From Staphylococcus intermedius NCTC 11048 (GTDB lineage: Bacteria > Bacillota > Bacilli > Staphylococcales > Staphylococcaceae), in NCBI RefSeq assembly GCF_002902385.1, contig NZ_PPQH01000034.1, positions 1 through 46,217 of the forward strand: DNA of 46,217 nt. Reading direction: 5' to 3'. The translations under genes were made by a program, and so were the position numbers. The stretch's first letter is position 1. Every line of letters begins with the position of its first letter. The notes beneath the pieces were generated by a model. That model ran no database searches, was not told the DNA's origin, and was given only the letters and a program-made list of their open reading frames with translations. This document shows, in pieces, positions 19,529 through 30,016 of the stretch.

Positions 19529-20326
19529 ATGGCAGTAATTTCAATGAAACAATTATTAGAAGCTGGTGTTCACTTCGGTCACCAAACACGCCGTTGGAAC
19601 CCAAAAATGAAAAAGTACATTTTCACTGAAAGAAATGGTATTTATATCATCGACTTACAAAAAACAGTGAAAAAAGTTGAAGAAGCTTACAACTTTGTTA
19701 AGCAAGTTTCTGAAGAAGGCGGTAAAGTTTTATTCGTAGGTACGAAAAAACAAGCGCAAGAATCAGTGAAAGCTGAAGCAGAACGTGCTGGCCACTACTA
19801 TGTCAACCAAAGATGGTTAGGTGGTATCTTAACAAACTACAAAACAATTTCTAAACGTGTTCAACGCATTAATGAAATTGAAAAAATGGAAGAAGACGGT
19901 ACTTTCGACGTACTTCCTAAAAAAGAAGTTATTGAACTTAAAAAAGAATATGACCGTTTAATTAAATTCTTAGGCGGTATTCGTGATATGAAATCAATGC
20001 CACAAGCATTATTCGTTGTTGACCCACGTAAAGAGCGTAATGCAATTGCAGAAGCGCGCAAATTAAACATTCCTATCGTAGGTATTGTTGATACAAACTG
20101 TGATCCAGACGAAATTGACTACGTTATTCCAGCGAACGATGACGCAATCCGTGCGGTTAAATTATTAACTGGTAAAATGGCAGACGCAATCTTAGAAGGT
20201 CAACAAGGTGTATCAAACGAAGAAGTGGCTGCTGAACAAGACATCGACTTAACAGAAGATGAATCAGCAGAAAGCGAATCAACTGAAGCGACAGAAAACA
20301 CTGAAGCAACTGTTGAGTCTAACTAA
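19529..20326 (+). CDS. rpsB: 30S ribosomal protein S2
   Basis: This 265-residue ribosomal protein starts [20 protein letters not shown], with [37 protein letters not shown] and [20 protein letters not shown] as family stretches and an acidic low-complexity C-terminal tail (from about 230, rich in Glu, Ser and Thr). The frame is open upstream, but the ATG at 19529 has AGGAGG ten bases before it. S2 is one of the last proteins to join the 30S subunit. The gene is followed by a terminator-like hairpin and tsf, the conserved rpsB-tsf pair. Confidence 0.98.
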   Translation: MAVISMKQLLEAGVHFGHQTRRWNPKMKKYIFTERNGIYIIDLQKTVKKVEEAYNFVKQVSEEGGKVLFVGTKKQAQESVKAEAERAGHYYVNQRWLGGILTNYKTISKRVQRINEIEKMEEDGTFDVLPKKEVIELKKEYDRLIKFLGGIRDMKSMPQALFVVDPRKERNAIAEARKLNIPIVGIVDTNCDPDEIDYVIPANDDAIRAVKLLTGKMADAILEGQQGVSNEEVAAEQDIDLTEDESAESESTEATENTEATVESN

Positions 20327-20342
20327 GACGCATCTTGAAATG

Positions 20343-20376
20343 GGTGATAAGATAAATATGCTTATCACCTTTTTTT
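20343..20376 (+). terminator. Intrinsic terminator/attenuator between rpsB and tsf
   Basis: A perfect 9-base stem, GGTGATAAG (20343-20351) with CTTATCACC (20361-20369), is followed by seven T. Between rpsB and tsf such a hairpin usually lets only part of the transcripts continue. No clear separate promoter for tsf was seen in the 40 bases after it. Confidence 0.88.
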
Positions 20377-20416
20377 AAAATAAATCTAGCATTTTTAAAT
20401 ATTGGAGGAATTATGA

Positions 20417-21295
20417 ATGGCAATTTCAGCTAAACTTGTTAAAGAATTACGCGAAAAAACTGGCGCGGGTATGATGGACTGTAAAAAAGCTTTAGAAGCT
20501 ACTGATGGAGATATTGATAAAGCGATTGACTACCTTCGTGAAAAAGGTATTGCAAAAGCAGCTAAAAAAGCTGACCGTATTGCAGCTGAAGGTATTACAC
20601 ACGTTGAAGTAAAAGGTAATGAAGCAGTTATCGTTGAAATCAACTCTGAAACGGACTTCGTTGCTCGTAACGAAGGTTTCCAACAACTTGTAAAAGAAAT
20701 TGCTAACCAAATTCTTGATACAAAAGTTGCAACTGTAGAAGAATTAAATGAAACAACATTACCAAATGGTAAAAAAGTTTCTGAACATATGACTGAAGCA
20801 ATTTCAACAATCGGTGAAAAATTAAGCTTACGTCGTTTCGAAATCAAAACTAAAACTGATAACGATGCATTCGGTGCTTATTTACACATGGGTGGTCGTA
20901 TTGCAGTACTTTCTGTTGTTGAAGGTACAACTGATGAAGAAGCAGCTAAAGACGTTGCAATGCACATCGCAGCAATCAACCCTAAATATGTATCTTCTGA
21001 ACAAGTAAGTGAAGAAGAACTTAACCACGAAAGAGAAGTTTTAAAACAACAAGCTTTAAATGAAGGTAAACCAGAAAACATCGTTGAAAAAATGGTTGAA
21101 GGTCGTTTACGTAAATATTTACAAGAAATTTGTGCAGTGGATCAAAACTTCGTTAAAAATCCTGATCAAACAGTTGAAGCATTCCTTAAATCTAAAGGTG
21201 GCAAACTTGTTGACTTCGTACGTTACGAAGTAGGTGAAGGCATTGAAAAACGCCAAGAAAACTTTGCTGATGAAGTTAAAGGACAAATGAAATAA
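20417..21295 (+). CDS. tsf: Translation elongation factor Ts
   Basis: This 292-residue guanine nucleotide exchange factor for EF-Tu has an N-terminal UBA-like domain with [18 protein letters not shown] (about 9-26), then the core with [19 protein letters not shown] (about 76-94) and the [13 protein letters not shown]-terminal segment. The ATG follows GGAGGAATT. Codon use is that of a highly expressed gene. It is the second gene of the rpsB-tsf unit and is followed by the structured spacer at 21319-21403. Confidence 0.98.
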   Translation: MAISAKLVKELREKTGAGMMDCKKALEATDGDIDKAIDYLREKGIAKAAKKADRIAAEGITHVEVKGNEAVIVEINSETDFVARNEGFQQLVKEIANQILDTKVATVEELNETTLPNGKKVSEHMTEAISTIGEKLSLRRFEIKTKTDNDAFGAYLHMGGRIAVLSVVEGTTDEEAAKDVAMHIAAINPKYVSSEQVSEEELNHEREVLKQQALNEGKPENIVEKMVEGRLRKYLQEICAVDQNFVKNPDQTVEAFLKSKGGKLVDFVRYEVGEGIEKRQENFADEVKGQMK

Positions 21296-21318
21296 TCAAC
21301 ACGGTTTTGTATAAGAAA

Positions 21319-21403
21319 GAAGACACCTTTCGTGTCCTCCTTTGCATGACTTCAATGCATGATTGAAGCCGTGTGCAAGGAAGATACTTATTGTGTCTTC
21401 TTT
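21319..21403 (+). promoter_or_regulatory. Mutually exclusive hairpins between tsf and pyrH
   Basis: Two small hairpins flank the region: GAAGACAC/GTGTCCTC (21319-21326 with 21332-21339) and GAAGATAC/GTGTCTTC (21380-21387 with 21393-21400, followed by TTT). A longer central stem joins 21332-21355 with 21363-21387 (ACTTCAA against TTGAAG at the loop end, CCTTTGCA against TGCAAGG lower down). The central stem uses the inner arms of both small hairpins, so the folds exclude each other. This is the layout of an attenuator or a protein-dependent switch, or a strong bipartite terminator of tsf. Confidence 0.5.
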
Positions 21404-21445
21404 ACTTGTATTGTTTTACATATTACGAATAGAGAGGTTAAAATA

Positions 21446-22168
21446 ATGACTGAAACTTCAAAATATAAGCGAGTAGTTTTGAAATTAAGCGGAGAAGCAT
21501 TAGCAGGTGACAAAGGTTTTGGTATCAATCCAATGATTATCAAGAGCATCGCAGAACAAGTGGCAGAAGTTGCTAAAATGGACACTGAAATTGCTGTTAT
21601 CGTAGGCGGTGGCAACATTTGGCGTGGCAAAACAGGTAGCGATTTAGGTATGGATCGTGGTACAGCTGACTATATGGGGATGTTAGCAACTGTTATGAAC
21701 GCCTTAGCTTTACAAGATAGTCTTGAACAATTGGATTGTGATACACGTGTATTAACATCTATCGAAATGAAACAAGTTGCCGAACCATACATTCGTCGTC
21801 GTGCAATTCGTCACTTAGAGAAAAACCGTGTCGTTATTTTTGCAGCAGGTATTGGAAACCCTTATTTCTCAACAGACACAACAGCAGCATTACGTGCAGC
21901 TGAAGTGGAAGCAGATGTGATTTTAATGGGTAAAAATAATGTGGATGGTGTCTATTCAGCAGACCCTAAAGTTGACCCGAATGCTAAAAAGTATGATCGC
22001 TTAACTTACATTCAATTATTACAAGAAGGTTTACAAGTAATGGATTCAACAGCCTCTTCATTCTGTATGGACAACAATATACCGTTAAAAGTCTTCTCTA
22101 TCATGGAAGAAGGCAATATTAAACGTGCTGTTCAAGGTGAAGATATCGGTACAATCATTACAAAATAA
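21446..22168 (+). CDS. pyrH: Uridylate kinase (UMP kinase)
   Basis: This 240-residue amino acid kinase-fold enzyme phosphorylates UMP to [17 protein letters not shown] at residues ~8-21 is the phosphate-binding start; [28 protein letters not shown] and [18 protein letters not shown] are family motifs. The frame is open 29 codons upstream into the hairpin region, but the ATG at 21446 follows AGAGAGG and gives the usual length. pyrH-frr is a conserved pair; frr begins 17 bases later. Confidence 0.97.
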   Translation: MTETSKYKRVVLKLSGEALAGDKGFGINPMIIKSIAEQVAEVAKMDTEIAVIVGGGNIWRGKTGSDLGMDRGTADYMGMLATVMNALALQDSLEQLDCDTRVLTSIEMKQVAEPYIRRRAIRHLEKNRVVIFAAGIGNPYFSTDTTAALRAAEVEADVILMGKNNVDGVYSADPKVDPNAKKYDRLTYIQLLQEGLQVMDSTASSFCMDNNIPLKVFSIMEEGNIKRAVQGEDIGTIITK

Positions 22169-22185
22169 TATAGAGGTGCGAACAA

Positions 22186-22740
22186 ATGAAAGAAATTATC
22201 CAAGATGCAAAAACACGTATGAAAAAATCAACTGAGAATTTATCTCGTGAATTAGCTCAAATCAATGCGGGACGTGCGAACTCTAACTTACTTGCTGGTG
22301 TTCAAGTCGACTATTATGGTGCACCAACACCTGTACAACAACTTGCAAGTATTAACGTTCCTGAAGCACGTTTACTCGTTGTATCTCCTTATGACAAAAC
22401 TTCTTTAGCTGACATTGAAAAAGCAATCATTGCGGCAAACTTAGGTGTTAACCCTTCAAGTGACGGTGATGTCATTCGTATTATGGTACCTGCTTTAACT
22501 GAAGAACGTCGTAAAGAGATTGTTAAAGAAGTGAAGAAAACAGGTGAAAATGCCAAAGTATCTATTCGTAATATTCGTCGTGATGCAAACGATACATTAA
22601 AGAGACAAGAAAAAGATGGCGAAATTTCTGAAGATGAGTTACGTAACGGGTCTGACGAAGTGCAAAAATTGACTGACAGCGCTATTAAAGAAATCGATCA
22701 GTTAGTGGCAGACAAAGAAAAAGATATCATGTCAGTCTAA
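22186..22740 (+). CDS. frr: Ribosome recycling factor
   Basis: This 184-residue protein splits post-termination ribosomes together with EF-G. It has the all-helical family pattern, with [25 protein letters not shown] (written here in two parts) near residues 26-48 and [14 protein letters not shown] near 128-141. RBS GAGGTG lies upstream. It ends the pyrH-frr unit, and a terminator follows about 100 bases later. Confidence 0.98.
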   Translation: MKEIIQDAKTRMKKSTENLSRELAQINAGRANSNLLAGVQVDYYGAPTPVQQLASINVPEARLLVVSPYDKTSLADIEKAIIAANLGVNPSSDGDVIRIMVPALTEERRKEIVKEVKKTGENAKVSIRNIRRDANDTLKRQEKDGEISEDELRNGSDEVQKLTDSAIKEIDQLVADKEKDIMSV

Positions 22741-22844
22741 ATCATGCTGTCATCTCCCTTATGATGTTGTTCAAAGCATATAAGGAAGAAGAACTCAGTC
22801 CAATTTAATAGGAAGACTGTAGAAAAAGTTTGTCTACTTTTAAG

Positions 22845-22877
22845 CTGTACCGAATACGACTTTGGTACAGTTTTTTT
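22845..22877 (+). terminator. Intrinsic terminator after frr
   Basis: CTGTACC (22845-22851) pairs with GGTACAG (22864-22870) around a 12-base loop and is followed by seven T. It separates the pyrH-frr unit from the uppS group. The reverse strand lacks a T run, so it acts on plus-strand transcripts. Confidence 0.88.
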
Positions 22878-22982
22878 CTTTGTTTATTCAATGCAGGTAT
22901 TGAGTGTGATAAAATGGTAGATAATTGTACGCTTATGAGATTATAATATTTTAAGAGACGAAATAGGCTCGGAGGAACGCGC

Positions 22983-23744
22983 ATGTTTAAGAAATTTAAG
23001 AAAAATAATGACACTCAAAACCATATCGAAGCGCTCGATTTACATAATATGCCTGAACACATTGCAATTATTATGGATGGCAATGGACGTTGGGCGAAAC
23101 AGCGTAAAATGCCAAGAATTAAAGGGCATTATCAAGGCATGCAAACGATCAAGACCATTACGCGTGCGGCAAGTGACTTAGGAATTAAGTATTTGACCCT
23201 TTATGCTTTTTCAACAGAGAATTGGTCGCGACCAGATGAAGAAGTAAATTACATCATGGGCTTACCTGTTAACTTTTTAAATACGTTTTTACCAGAATTA
23301 ATTGAAAAGAATGTGAGAGTCGAAACAATTGGCTTTATTGATGAATTGCCTGATAAAACGATTCAAGCAATTGAAGAAGCAAAAATTAAAACGGCAGATA
23401 ATACAGGATTGACCTTAATATTCGCGATTAACTATGGGGGACGTGCAGAGATAATTCATGGTATTCAAACAATGATGAAAGAGATGCGCCATGCGTCTGA
23501 ACAAGATATTGATGCGTTAACAGAACAACATTTTCAAAAGTATCTCATGACGCGTGATTATCCGGATCCAGAATTATTGATTCGTACGTCTGGTGAACAA
23601 CGCATTAGTAATTTTCTGATTTGGCAATTATCATACAGTGAATTTATTTTTAATTCTAAATTTTGGCCGGATTTTGATGAGGCAGAGTTAAAAGCATGTA
23701 TTAAAACATATCAATCGCGACAAAGACGATTTGGAGGATTGTAG
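22983..23744 (+). CDS. uppS: Undecaprenyl diphosphate synthase
   Basis: This 253-residue cis-prenyltransferase makes the C55 lipid carrier for peptidoglycan and teichoic acid precursors. After a basic N-terminal stretch come [20 protein letters not shown] (the pyrophosphate site with the catalytic Asp) and the C-terminal [28 protein letters not shown] is nine bases before the ATG. First gene of the uppS-cdsA-dxr-rseP-proS cluster; cdsA begins 14 bases after its stop. It supplies the carrier on which the GtrA/YfhO pathway at the left end of the window depends. Confidence 0.97.
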   Translation: MFKKFKKNNDTQNHIEALDLHNMPEHIAIIMDGNGRWAKQRKMPRIKGHYQGMQTIKTITRAASDLGIKYLTLYAFSTENWSRPDEEVNYIMGLPVNFLNTFLPELIEKNVRVETIGFIDELPDKTIQAIEEAKIKTADNTGLTLIFAINYGGRAEIIHGIQTMMKEMRHASEQDIDALTEQHFQKYLMTRDYPDPELLIRTSGEQRISNFLIWQLSYSEFIFNSKFWPDFDEAELKACIKTYQSRQRRFGGL

Positions 23745-23758
23745 ATAGGAGAAGTGAG

Positions 23759-24541
23759 ATGAAGGTTAGAACAATCACAACGATAGTAGCACTCATTGTT
23801 TTTTTACCTATTTTGCTCATTGGTGGATCAACATGGATGTATTTTACATTTTTACTAGCATTAATCGCTTTAAAAGAGCTTTTAAACATGAATAGAATCC
23901 AATTATTGTCAATACCTGGTGTTTTGAGTGCATTGGGATTAATCATTATGATGCTCCCGCAAGATTTTGGAGACTGGGTCATCGTGTTGCAACAAAAATC
24001 ACTGATTGCAATGAGTTTTATTATTTTAAGTTATACCGTGATGTCAAAAAACAGATTTAGTTTTATGGACTCCGCATTTTGTTTGATGTCTGTCGCATAC
24101 GTAGGTATTGGTTTTATGTATTTTTATGTTACGCGTGAAGCAGGATTAGAGTTTATCCTATTTGGTTTACTCATCGTATGGTTGACAGATACTGGGGCAT
24201 ACATATTTGGACGCCTTCTAGGAAAAAGGAAATTATGGCCGACGATTAGTCCCAATAAAACGATTGAAGGCTTCATCGGCGGGTTAATTTGTAGCTTGAT
24301 TGTACCAATAGTATTTATGTTATTCGTTGATTTTGATTATCCAATGGTAGGACTGTTACTCATCACAGTCGTATTGAGTATGTTTGGACAATTGGGTGAC
24401 CTAGTCGAATCAGGGTTTAAACGTCATTTTGGTGTCAAAGATTCAGGTCGTTTACTACCAGGACATGGTGGGATTTTAGACCGTTTTGACAGCTTTATGT
24501 TCGTATTACCATTAATGAATATTTTCTTAATTCAAATGTAA
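23759..24541 (+). CDS. cdsA: Phosphatidate cytidylyltransferase
   Basis: This 260-residue polytopic membrane enzyme makes CDP-diacylglycerol from phosphatidic acid and CTP, the precursor of phosphatidylglycerol. About seven hydrophobic segments are visible. The signature near the C-terminus, [20 protein letters not shown], is complete, and [13 protein letters not shown] precedes it. It lies between uppS and dxr with short spacers, consistent with one operon for envelope lipids. Confidence 0.97.
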   Translation: MKVRTITTIVALIVFLPILLIGGSTWMYFTFLLALIALKELLNMNRIQLLSIPGVLSALGLIIMMLPQDFGDWVIVLQQKSLIAMSFIILSYTVMSKNRFSFMDSAFCLMSVAYVGIGFMYFYVTREAGLEFILFGLLIVWLTDTGAYIFGRLLGKRKLWPTISPNKTIEGFIGGLICSLIVPIVFMLFVDFDYPMVGLLLITVVLSMFGQLGDLVESGFKRHFGVKDSGRLLPGHGGILDRFDSFMFVLPLMNIFLIQM

Positions 24542-24557
24542 AGAGAAGTGAGAAATG

Positions 24558-25688
24558 ATGAAAAATATCGCCATTTTAGGGGCGTCTGGCTCAATTGGTC
24601 AACAGGCGATTGATGTCATTGAACGCCATCCTGAAAACTTTAATTTAATTGCGTTCACTGTAGGAAAAAATATTGATTTTGCGATTGACGTAATTCAAAA
24701 ATTTAATCCTGACATCGTCGCAGTACAAGAAGAAAGTGCAGTAGCACAATTAAAACCTTATCACAGTCATATCGTTAGTGGTCGCGAAGGCTTAATCGAA
24801 GTTGCAACTTATGATAAAAACGATTTAGTATTGAATTCATTGCTCGGTAGTGTTGGGCTCGAACCGACAATGAAAGCCATTGAAGCAGGGAAGGATATCG
24901 CATTAGCCAACAAAGAAACGTTAGTCGTTGCAGGTGAATTGGTGATGGCACATGCACGTCAACATGGTGTCAATATTTTGCCGGTTGACTCTGAACATGC
25001 GGCCATCTTCCAATGTTTAAATGGTGAAGATATGCGTAAAGTGAAAAACGTCGTCATTACGGCAAGTGGCGGGTCATTCCGTGACTTAACTCGTGATCAA
25101 TTGGCTTCCGTAACGGTAGAAGATGCACTGAATCATCCAAACTGGTCAATGGGCCATAAAATTACGATTGATTCTGCAACGATGATGAATAAAGGCTTTG
25201 AAGTTATTGAAGCGAAATGGCTTTTTGACTTAGATATTGATCAAATACAAACCATTTTGCACAAAGAAAGTATCATTCATTCAATGGTCGAATTTGTTGA
25301 TACGAGTGTGATGGCGCAATTAGGAACACCAGATATGCGCATGCCGATTCAGTACGCGTTCACTTATCCTGAACGTATCGAACATCGAGCGCCATCATTA
25401 AACCTTGCTGAAGTGGCGCAGTTAAACTTTAAACCTATGGACTTTGATCGTTATCGCTGTTTACAATATGCCTACGATGCATTGCGTATCGGTGGCACGA
25501 TGCCAGTTGTATTGAATGCGGTGAATGAAGTGGCTGTCGCTAAGTTCTTAAACCGTGAAATTGCATTTTTGGATATTGAGAAAATGATTGAACGTGAAAT
25601 GGCAGCGCATGAAGTGATTCAAAATCCAACACTTGAACAAATTTTAGACTTAGATCATTACTATAAAACAAAAGAATATGAGGTGTAA
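24558..25688 (+). CDS. dxr: 1-deoxy-D-xylulose 5-phosphate reductoisomerase
   Basis: This 376-residue second enzyme of the methylerythritol phosphate (MEP) route to isoprenoids starts with the NADPH-binding [46 protein letters not shown] (metal and substrate site) and the flexible loop region with [20 protein letters not shown] follow. A second in-frame ATG lies one codon earlier (24555); 24558 has better RBS spacing. Most staphylococci, including S. aureus, make isopentenyl diphosphate from mevalonate and lack Dxr; the intermedius-type species use the MEP route, so this gene supports that placement. I am sure of the enzyme, less sure of the lineage argument. Confidence 0.95.
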   Translation: MKNIAILGASGSIGQQAIDVIERHPENFNLIAFTVGKNIDFAIDVIQKFNPDIVAVQEESAVAQLKPYHSHIVSGREGLIEVATYDKNDLVLNSLLGSVGLEPTMKAIEAGKDIALANKETLVVAGELVMAHARQHGVNILPVDSEHAAIFQCLNGEDMRKVKNVVITASGGSFRDLTRDQLASVTVEDALNHPNWSMGHKITIDSATMMNKGFEVIEAKWLFDLDIDQIQTILHKESIIHSMVEFVDTSVMAQLGTPDMRMPIQYAFTYPERIEHRAPSLNLAEVAQLNFKPMDFDRYRCLQYAYDALRIGGTMPVVLNAVNEVAVAKFLNREIAFLDIEKMIEREMAAHEVIQNPTLEQILDLDHYYKTKEYEV

Positions 25689-25694
25689 GAAACT

Positions 25695-26975
25695 GTGCTC
25701 ATAACCCTTATTGCATTTATTATTGTCTTTGGTGTCCTCGTATTTGTACACGAATTTGGTCACATGTATTTCGCAAAACGCGCTGGTATTATGTGTCCAG
25801 AGTTTGCGATTGGTATGGGACCAAAGATTTTTAGTTTTCGTAAAAATGAAACGCTCTACACAATCCGCTTATTACCAGTGGGTGGTTATGTACGAATGGC
25901 GGGTGACGGGATGGAAGAATCCCCTGTGCAACCCGGAATGCACGTCAGAATTAAAACGAATGACGCGAATGAAGTGACACATATCATTTTAGATGATCAA
26001 CATAAATTTCAACAAATTGAAGCTTTAGAAGTGAAACAAGTCGATTTAACTGAAGGCTTATTTATTGAAGGTGTGACTGCGGATGATGACACACGCCATC
26101 GCTTTAATATTGCTGAAAAAGCGTTCTTTGTACAAAATGGGAGTTTAATTCAAATTGCTCCACGTCATCGTCAATTCACACATAAAAAGCCTTATCAAAA
26201 GTTTTTAACCCTTTTTGCAGGTCCGCTATTCAATTTTATTTTAGCTTTAGTGTTACTGATCGGTTTGGCGTATTATGAAGGTGCCCCGGTACCTAAAATT
26301 GCGCAAGTTGCTGAAAATGCACCAGCACAACAAATTGGGTTACAAAAAGGTGACGAAATTAAAAAAATTGGTAATCATGATATTCATCATTTTAATGATG
26401 TGAAAAAGCAACTTGAAGCAACAGGAGGCAAACCGACAACCATCGTCATCGAACGTGACGGTAAAACGATTGAAAAAGAATTCTCACCGAAAAAAGTAGA
26501 AATTCAAACATCAAAAACGAGTAAACAAACAGATTATCAACTTGGTTTTATGCCAGAAAGAGAACGTTCACTGATTGAACCGCTATTATTTGGTGCTCAA
26601 CAAACCATCGAATACGGGAAAATTATTTTCGTTGCTGTTGTGAGCATGATTGCAAGTATTTTTACAGGTGACTTTAGTTTTGATATGTTAAACGGTCCAG
26701 TCGGTATTTATAAAAATGTCGATACGGTCGTTAAAACGGGAATTATTAATTTAATAGGTTGGACGGCTGCATTGAGTGTCAACTTAGGGATTATGAATTT
26801 ATTACCGATTCCTGCACTGGATGGCGGACGGATTTTATTCGTGATTTATGAAGCGATATTTAGAAAACCTGCCAATAAAAAAGCAGAAACTGTTATTATT
26901 GCAGCGGGTGCAGTATTTGTATTAATCATCATGGTGCTCGTCACTTGGAATGATATACAACGTTATTTCTTATGA
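25695..26975 (+). CDS. rseP: Site-2 intramembrane metalloprotease RseP
   Basis: This 426-residue membrane zinc protease has the HEFGH motif at residues 19-23 in the first helix, a PDZ domain in the middle ([19 protein letters not shown], about 205-223) and the second metal motif [14 protein letters not shown] near the C-terminus. RseP-type proteases cleave membrane-anchored anti-sigma factors or, as Eep in other cocci, signal peptide remnants and pheromone precursors. The start is GTG at 25695 after GAGGTG in the dxr 3' end, so dxr and rseP are closely coupled. proS follows after 24 bases. Confidence 0.95.
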   Translation: MLITLIAFIIVFGVLVFVHEFGHMYFAKRAGIMCPEFAIGMGPKIFSFRKNETLYTIRLLPVGGYVRMAGDGMEESPVQPGMHVRIKTNDANEVTHIILDDQHKFQQIEALEVKQVDLTEGLFIEGVTADDDTRHRFNIAEKAFFVQNGSLIQIAPRHRQFTHKKPYQKFLTLFAGPLFNFILALVLLIGLAYYEGAPVPKIAQVAENAPAQQIGLQKGDEIKKIGNHDIHHFNDVKKQLEATGGKPTTIVIERDGKTIEKEFSPKKVEIQTSKTSKQTDYQLGFMPERERSLIEPLLFGAQQTIEYGKIIFVAVVSMIASIFTGDFSFDMLNGPVGIYKNVDTVVKTGIINLIGWTAALSVNLGIMNLLPIPALDGGRILFVIYEAIFRKPANKKAETVIIAAGAVFVLIIMVLVTWNDIQRYFL

Positions 26976-26999
26976 TAGGACAAGGAGGAACAATCTAGG

Positions 27000-28703
27000 A
27001 TGAAGCAATCAAAAGTTTTTATTCCAACATTGAGAGAAGTGCCTGCTGAAGCTGAGGCGATTAGCCATCAATTGTTATTAAAAGCAGGCTTAATTAAACA
27101 AAATGCTGCGGGGGTATACAGTTATTTACCTGTAGCGACGCGCGTAATCCATAAAATTTCAGATATCATTCGTCAAGAAATGGAACGTATTGACGCAGTT
27201 GAAGTGGTGATGCCAGTATTGCAACAATCTGAACTGTGGAAAGAATCAGGACGTTGGGATGCGTACGGTATGGAGCTCATGCGTTTACGTGATCGCAATC
27301 AACGTGAATTTGCATTAGGACCAACACATGAAGAAGTGGTCACATCACTCGTGCGTGACGAATTACGTTCATACAAACAGCTTCCATTAACGTTGTTCCA
27401 AATTCAAACAAAATTCCGTGATGAAAAGCGTCCACGTTTCGGCTTATTACGTGGTCGAGAATTCATTATGAAAGATGCGTATTCATTCCATACTGATGAA
27501 GATTCACTCATGGAAACGTATCAAAATATGTATAACGCATACAGTACGATTTTCAAACGTGTCGGCTTAAATGTACGACCAGTTGTTGCGGATTCAGGTG
27601 CGATTGGTGGTAACCATACACATGAATTCCATGCATTAAGTGCGATTGGTGAAGATACAATTGTGTATAGCGACAACAGTGATTACGCGGCGAATATTGA
27701 AAAAGCAGAAGTGCCGTATTATGAAACAGCGAATACTGACGAACCGTTACAACCGATAGAAAAAGTGGCAACACCAAATGTAAAAACAGCCCAAGAGCTT
27801 GCAGACTTTTTAGGTCAACCATTAGATCATATCGTTAAAACAATGGTCTTTAAAGTAGACGGCGAATTTATTTTATTACTCGTTCGTGGTCATCATGAAG
27901 TGAATGACGTGAAAATTAAAGATTACTTCAAAACAGATGATGTCACAATGGCAACAGATGACGAAATTCGTAATCTGTTAGGTGCCTCACCAGGTTCGTT
28001 AGGCCCGGTAACTGATAGAGATGTCAAAGTGTATGCGGATCAATTCGTTCAATCATTGCGTAATTTAGCGATTGGTGCGAATGAAGATGGTTACCATTTC
28101 ATCAATGCAAATGTTGAACGTGACTTCCAAATTGATGGTTATGGTGATTTCCGCTTTATTCTTGAAGGTGAGCCCCTTGCAGATGGTTCTGGTCCAGCGA
28201 AGTTTGCTGAAGGGATTGAAGTCGGTCAAGTGTTCGTATTGGGCGAAAAATATTCTGAGGCGATGAAAGCAACAGTCTTGAATCAACAAGGCCGTGAACA
28301 AAACTTAACAATGGGTTGTTATGGTATTGGTGTCTCAAGAACGTTAAGTGCGATTATTGAACAACATCATGATGAGAATGGTATTATTTGGCCGAAATCA
28401 GTCACGCCATTTGATGTACATTTAATTACAGTGAATCCGAAAAAAGATGAACAACGTGAATGTGCAGATCAATTATACGACACATTGTTATCAAAATATG
28501 ATGTGCTTTATGATGATCGAAATGAACGTGCAGGTGTGAAATTTAACGATGCTGACTTAATTGGTATTCCAGTACGTGTTGTAGTGGGTAAAAATGCAGC
28601 AGAAGGTATCGTAGAAGTGAAGCGTCGTGACACCGGCGATAGCGAAGATGTGCATGTCGAAGATTTAGTCGCACACCTTGAAAAGTTATACGAACAAATT
28701 TAG
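27000..28703 (+). CDS. proS: Prolyl-tRNA synthetase
   Basis: This 567-residue class II aminoacyl-tRNA synthetase of the bacterial (ProS type 1) form. Motif 1 lies near [27 protein letters not shown] (residues ~44-70, given here in part), motif 2 is [21 protein letters not shown] and motif 3 is [15 protein letters not shown]. Between motifs 2 and 3 there is the ~180-residue YbaK-like editing insertion that removes mischarged Ala-tRNA. The C-terminal anticodon-binding domain follows. RBS AAGGAGG is upstream. Last gene of the uppS-proS cluster; a 1.3-kb repeat-filled gap follows. Confidence 0.97.
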   Translation: MKQSKVFIPTLREVPAEAEAISHQLLLKAGLIKQNAAGVYSYLPVATRVIHKISDIIRQEMERIDAVEVVMPVLQQSELWKESGRWDAYGMELMRLRDRNQREFALGPTHEEVVTSLVRDELRSYKQLPLTLFQIQTKFRDEKRPRFGLLRGREFIMKDAYSFHTDEDSLMETYQNMYNAYSTIFKRVGLNVRPVVADSGAIGGNHTHEFHALSAIGEDTIVYSDNSDYAANIEKAEVPYYETANTDEPLQPIEKVATPNVKTAQELADFLGQPLDHIVKTMVFKVDGEFILLLVRGHHEVNDVKIKDYFKTDDVTMATDDEIRNLLGASPGSLGPVTDRDVKVYADQFVQSLRNLAIGANEDGYHFINANVERDFQIDGYGDFRFILEGEPLADGSGPAKFAEGIEVGQVFVLGEKYSEAMKATVLNQQGREQNLTMGCYGIGVSRTLSAIIEQHHDENGIIWPKSVTPFDVHLITVNPKKDEQRECADQLYDTLLSKYDVLYDDRNERAGVKFNDADLIGIPVRVVVGKNAAEGIVEVKRRDTGDSEDVHVEDLVAHLEKLYEQI

Positions 28704-28722
28704 TAACAATAGCGACTGAATT

Positions 28723-28731
28723 TGTTATAAT
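28723..28731 (+). promoter_or_regulatory. Candidate extended -10 promoter after proS
   Basis: TGTTATAAT at 28723-28731 is an extended -10 element (TGn then TATAAT) 20 bases past the proS stop, with only a weak GTAACA at the -35 position. It points into the repeat cluster, which it could transcribe. Confidence 0.4.
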
Positions 28732-28826
28732 ACGATTAATCGTTGAACAAAGTGAAGTATGATGGATGAACATTTGAAGTTTTGGCTTGCTTGTTTGTTC
28801 ACTATAAAGATTAATATAAATTTTTC

Positions 28827-28969
28827 TGATTGCTAAACATGCCCTTGCTTTCCGAGGGGCTGGCGTCTCAACGCAATTTGGCTTGATAAGTGGAACCATT
28901 ATATTGATACCAAATTGGATTTTCGGCACCCGCTGTTCCCTCAGACATCTCGGGTAGTTCATGCAAACA
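28827..28969 (+). repeat. Structured intergenic repeat, degenerate short copy
   Basis: This short, decayed member of the repeat family has the left part GATTGC...CTTTCCGAGGGGCTGGC, an internal stem AATTTGG/CCAAATT (28875-28881 with 28910-28916) and the right part GGATTTTCGGC...CCCTCAGACATCT. The outer arms pair imperfectly. The two-hairpin module H2/H3 of the long copies is absent. Confidence 0.65.
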
Positions 28970-29070
28970 TAGAGATTTGTTATTGAAATTCAAAAGTTGA
29001 TAGGGTGAATGGATGCATTGTTAATAACTCGAACAGCCCTAGCATAGTATAAGACTCGAATTGATTTTAG

Positions 29071-29102
29071 AGGCTGGGACATTCAGTTTGTCCAGCCTTT
29101 TC
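29071..29102 (+). terminator. Intrinsic terminator between two repeat copies
   Basis: AGGCTGGGAC pairs with GTCCAGCCT around a short loop and is followed by TTTTCT. The same GGCTGGGACA-type stem is used by the rpsO terminator at 43440 and, more weakly, at 39981. It may end a transcript from the candidate promoter at 28723. Confidence 0.8.
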
Positions 29103-29187
29103 TATTGGTTCATGTGCCCTTAAGTATCGGATAAGACATGGGACTGGGACATAAAATTTTTGATGCTATTAATACAGTATTTTGTTT

Positions 29188-29536
29188 ACTTGCCCTCTCT
29201 ATGAAATGTATGTTTGATTGCCTTCATGGCTTCGCGTTTCCTAGGGGCTGGCCCTTCGACTAACTAACGCATGGTTAAACTATTACATATGTTGAGGCGT
29301 TAGTGGATTCTGGGAGCAGTACAGAAATCTTATGTTCGACAAAGATTTCGTAGTACTGCCCCCGCAAGGCTGACTAGACTTCTCAAAAGCATCAGCAATG
29401 AGAAGTCAGACAGCTACTGCGATAAACATCATCCACTATTAAAGTAAAGAAGGAACTGTTAGCAGTATGTATGCATACCCTCAGGAGTCTCAGCCTTCAG
29501 GCAATCTCGTTCCAAATATAGGAACAGAGGGCAAGT
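29188..29536 (+). repeat. Structured intergenic repeat, copy B (long form)
   Basis: The outer inverted arms are ACTTGCCCTCT (29188-29198) and AGAGGGCAAGT (29526-29536), continued by GATTGCC...GGC against GCC..GGCAATC. Inside are stem H1 (CTAACGC/GCGTTAG), H2 (GCAGTAC..AAATCT / AGATTT..GTACTGC) and H3 (GACTTCTCA / TGAGAAGTC). Similarity with copy D continues outside these arms, to about 29136 on the left and 29672 on the right, ending at GGGACTGGGACAT and ATGTCCTACCCC, which are again inverted. The whole unit is therefore ~530 bases. No ORF of note is conserved between copies. Confidence 0.87.
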
Positions 29537-29731
29537 CACTGAAATGAAGACAATCCATATCATCAATGTATTCTGTCCAATTCATTCTCGTTTTTCGACG
29601 ATGTTATCATCAATAATGGAAATAAATCCGTCAATTGATATAGATTAGGATAACTCAATGTCCTACCCCGTTTTCATATTTATGTCAATCTCGATTTCCA
29701 AAGTATGATGTTATTTTTTGTTTTTGAAGTG

Positions 29732-29871
29732 AGATTGCTAAAATGAGCGAGACTCCTGAGGGATAAGACGCAGCCGAAAATCCAATTCGGCAATCATCAC
29801 GTGGACACTTCAGTTAAGCCGAATTTAGTTGAGGCAAGTCCCCTAGGAACGCGAGCTCATGATAGCAATCG
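29732..29871 (-). repeat. Structured intergenic repeat, copy C (short form, inverted)
   Basis: On the minus strand this copy reads GATTGCTATCATGAGCTCG...CCTAGGGG, then stem H1 (AATTCGGCTT with GCCGAATT), GGATTTTCGGC, and CCCTCAGGAGTCTCGCTCAT...GCAATCT. The outer arms pair well (ATGAGCTCG with CGAGCTCAT-like sequence). It lacks H2/H3 and shows the minimal unit of the family, in the opposite orientation to copies A, B and D. Confidence 0.82.
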
Positions 29872-30016
29872 TGACAGTTCAAAATGGTGATTAAATGGAC
29901 AAGTTTAGCAATTTGGAGTAAAAACACCCTAAAATGATCCAATAGTACTCATCAAAATTGTTCAACATTAACGTATATTATGCATACACGGCAATTCAAA
30001 TAAGGTGGTTAGGAAA

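Noticed and set aside
26976..26999. T-box riboswitch before proS
   Set aside because: Only 24 bases separate rseP and proS; no T-box sequence or specifier stem fits.
28543..28962. 139-residue minus-strand open frame over the proS end and a repeat
   Set aside because: Overlaps proS in antisense and the repeat; no family features and no ribosome binding site.
28832..29536. STAR elements or a CRISPR array in the intergenic repeats
   Set aside because: The STAR core TGTTGGGGCCC is absent, and there are no short regularly spaced repeats with unique spacers.
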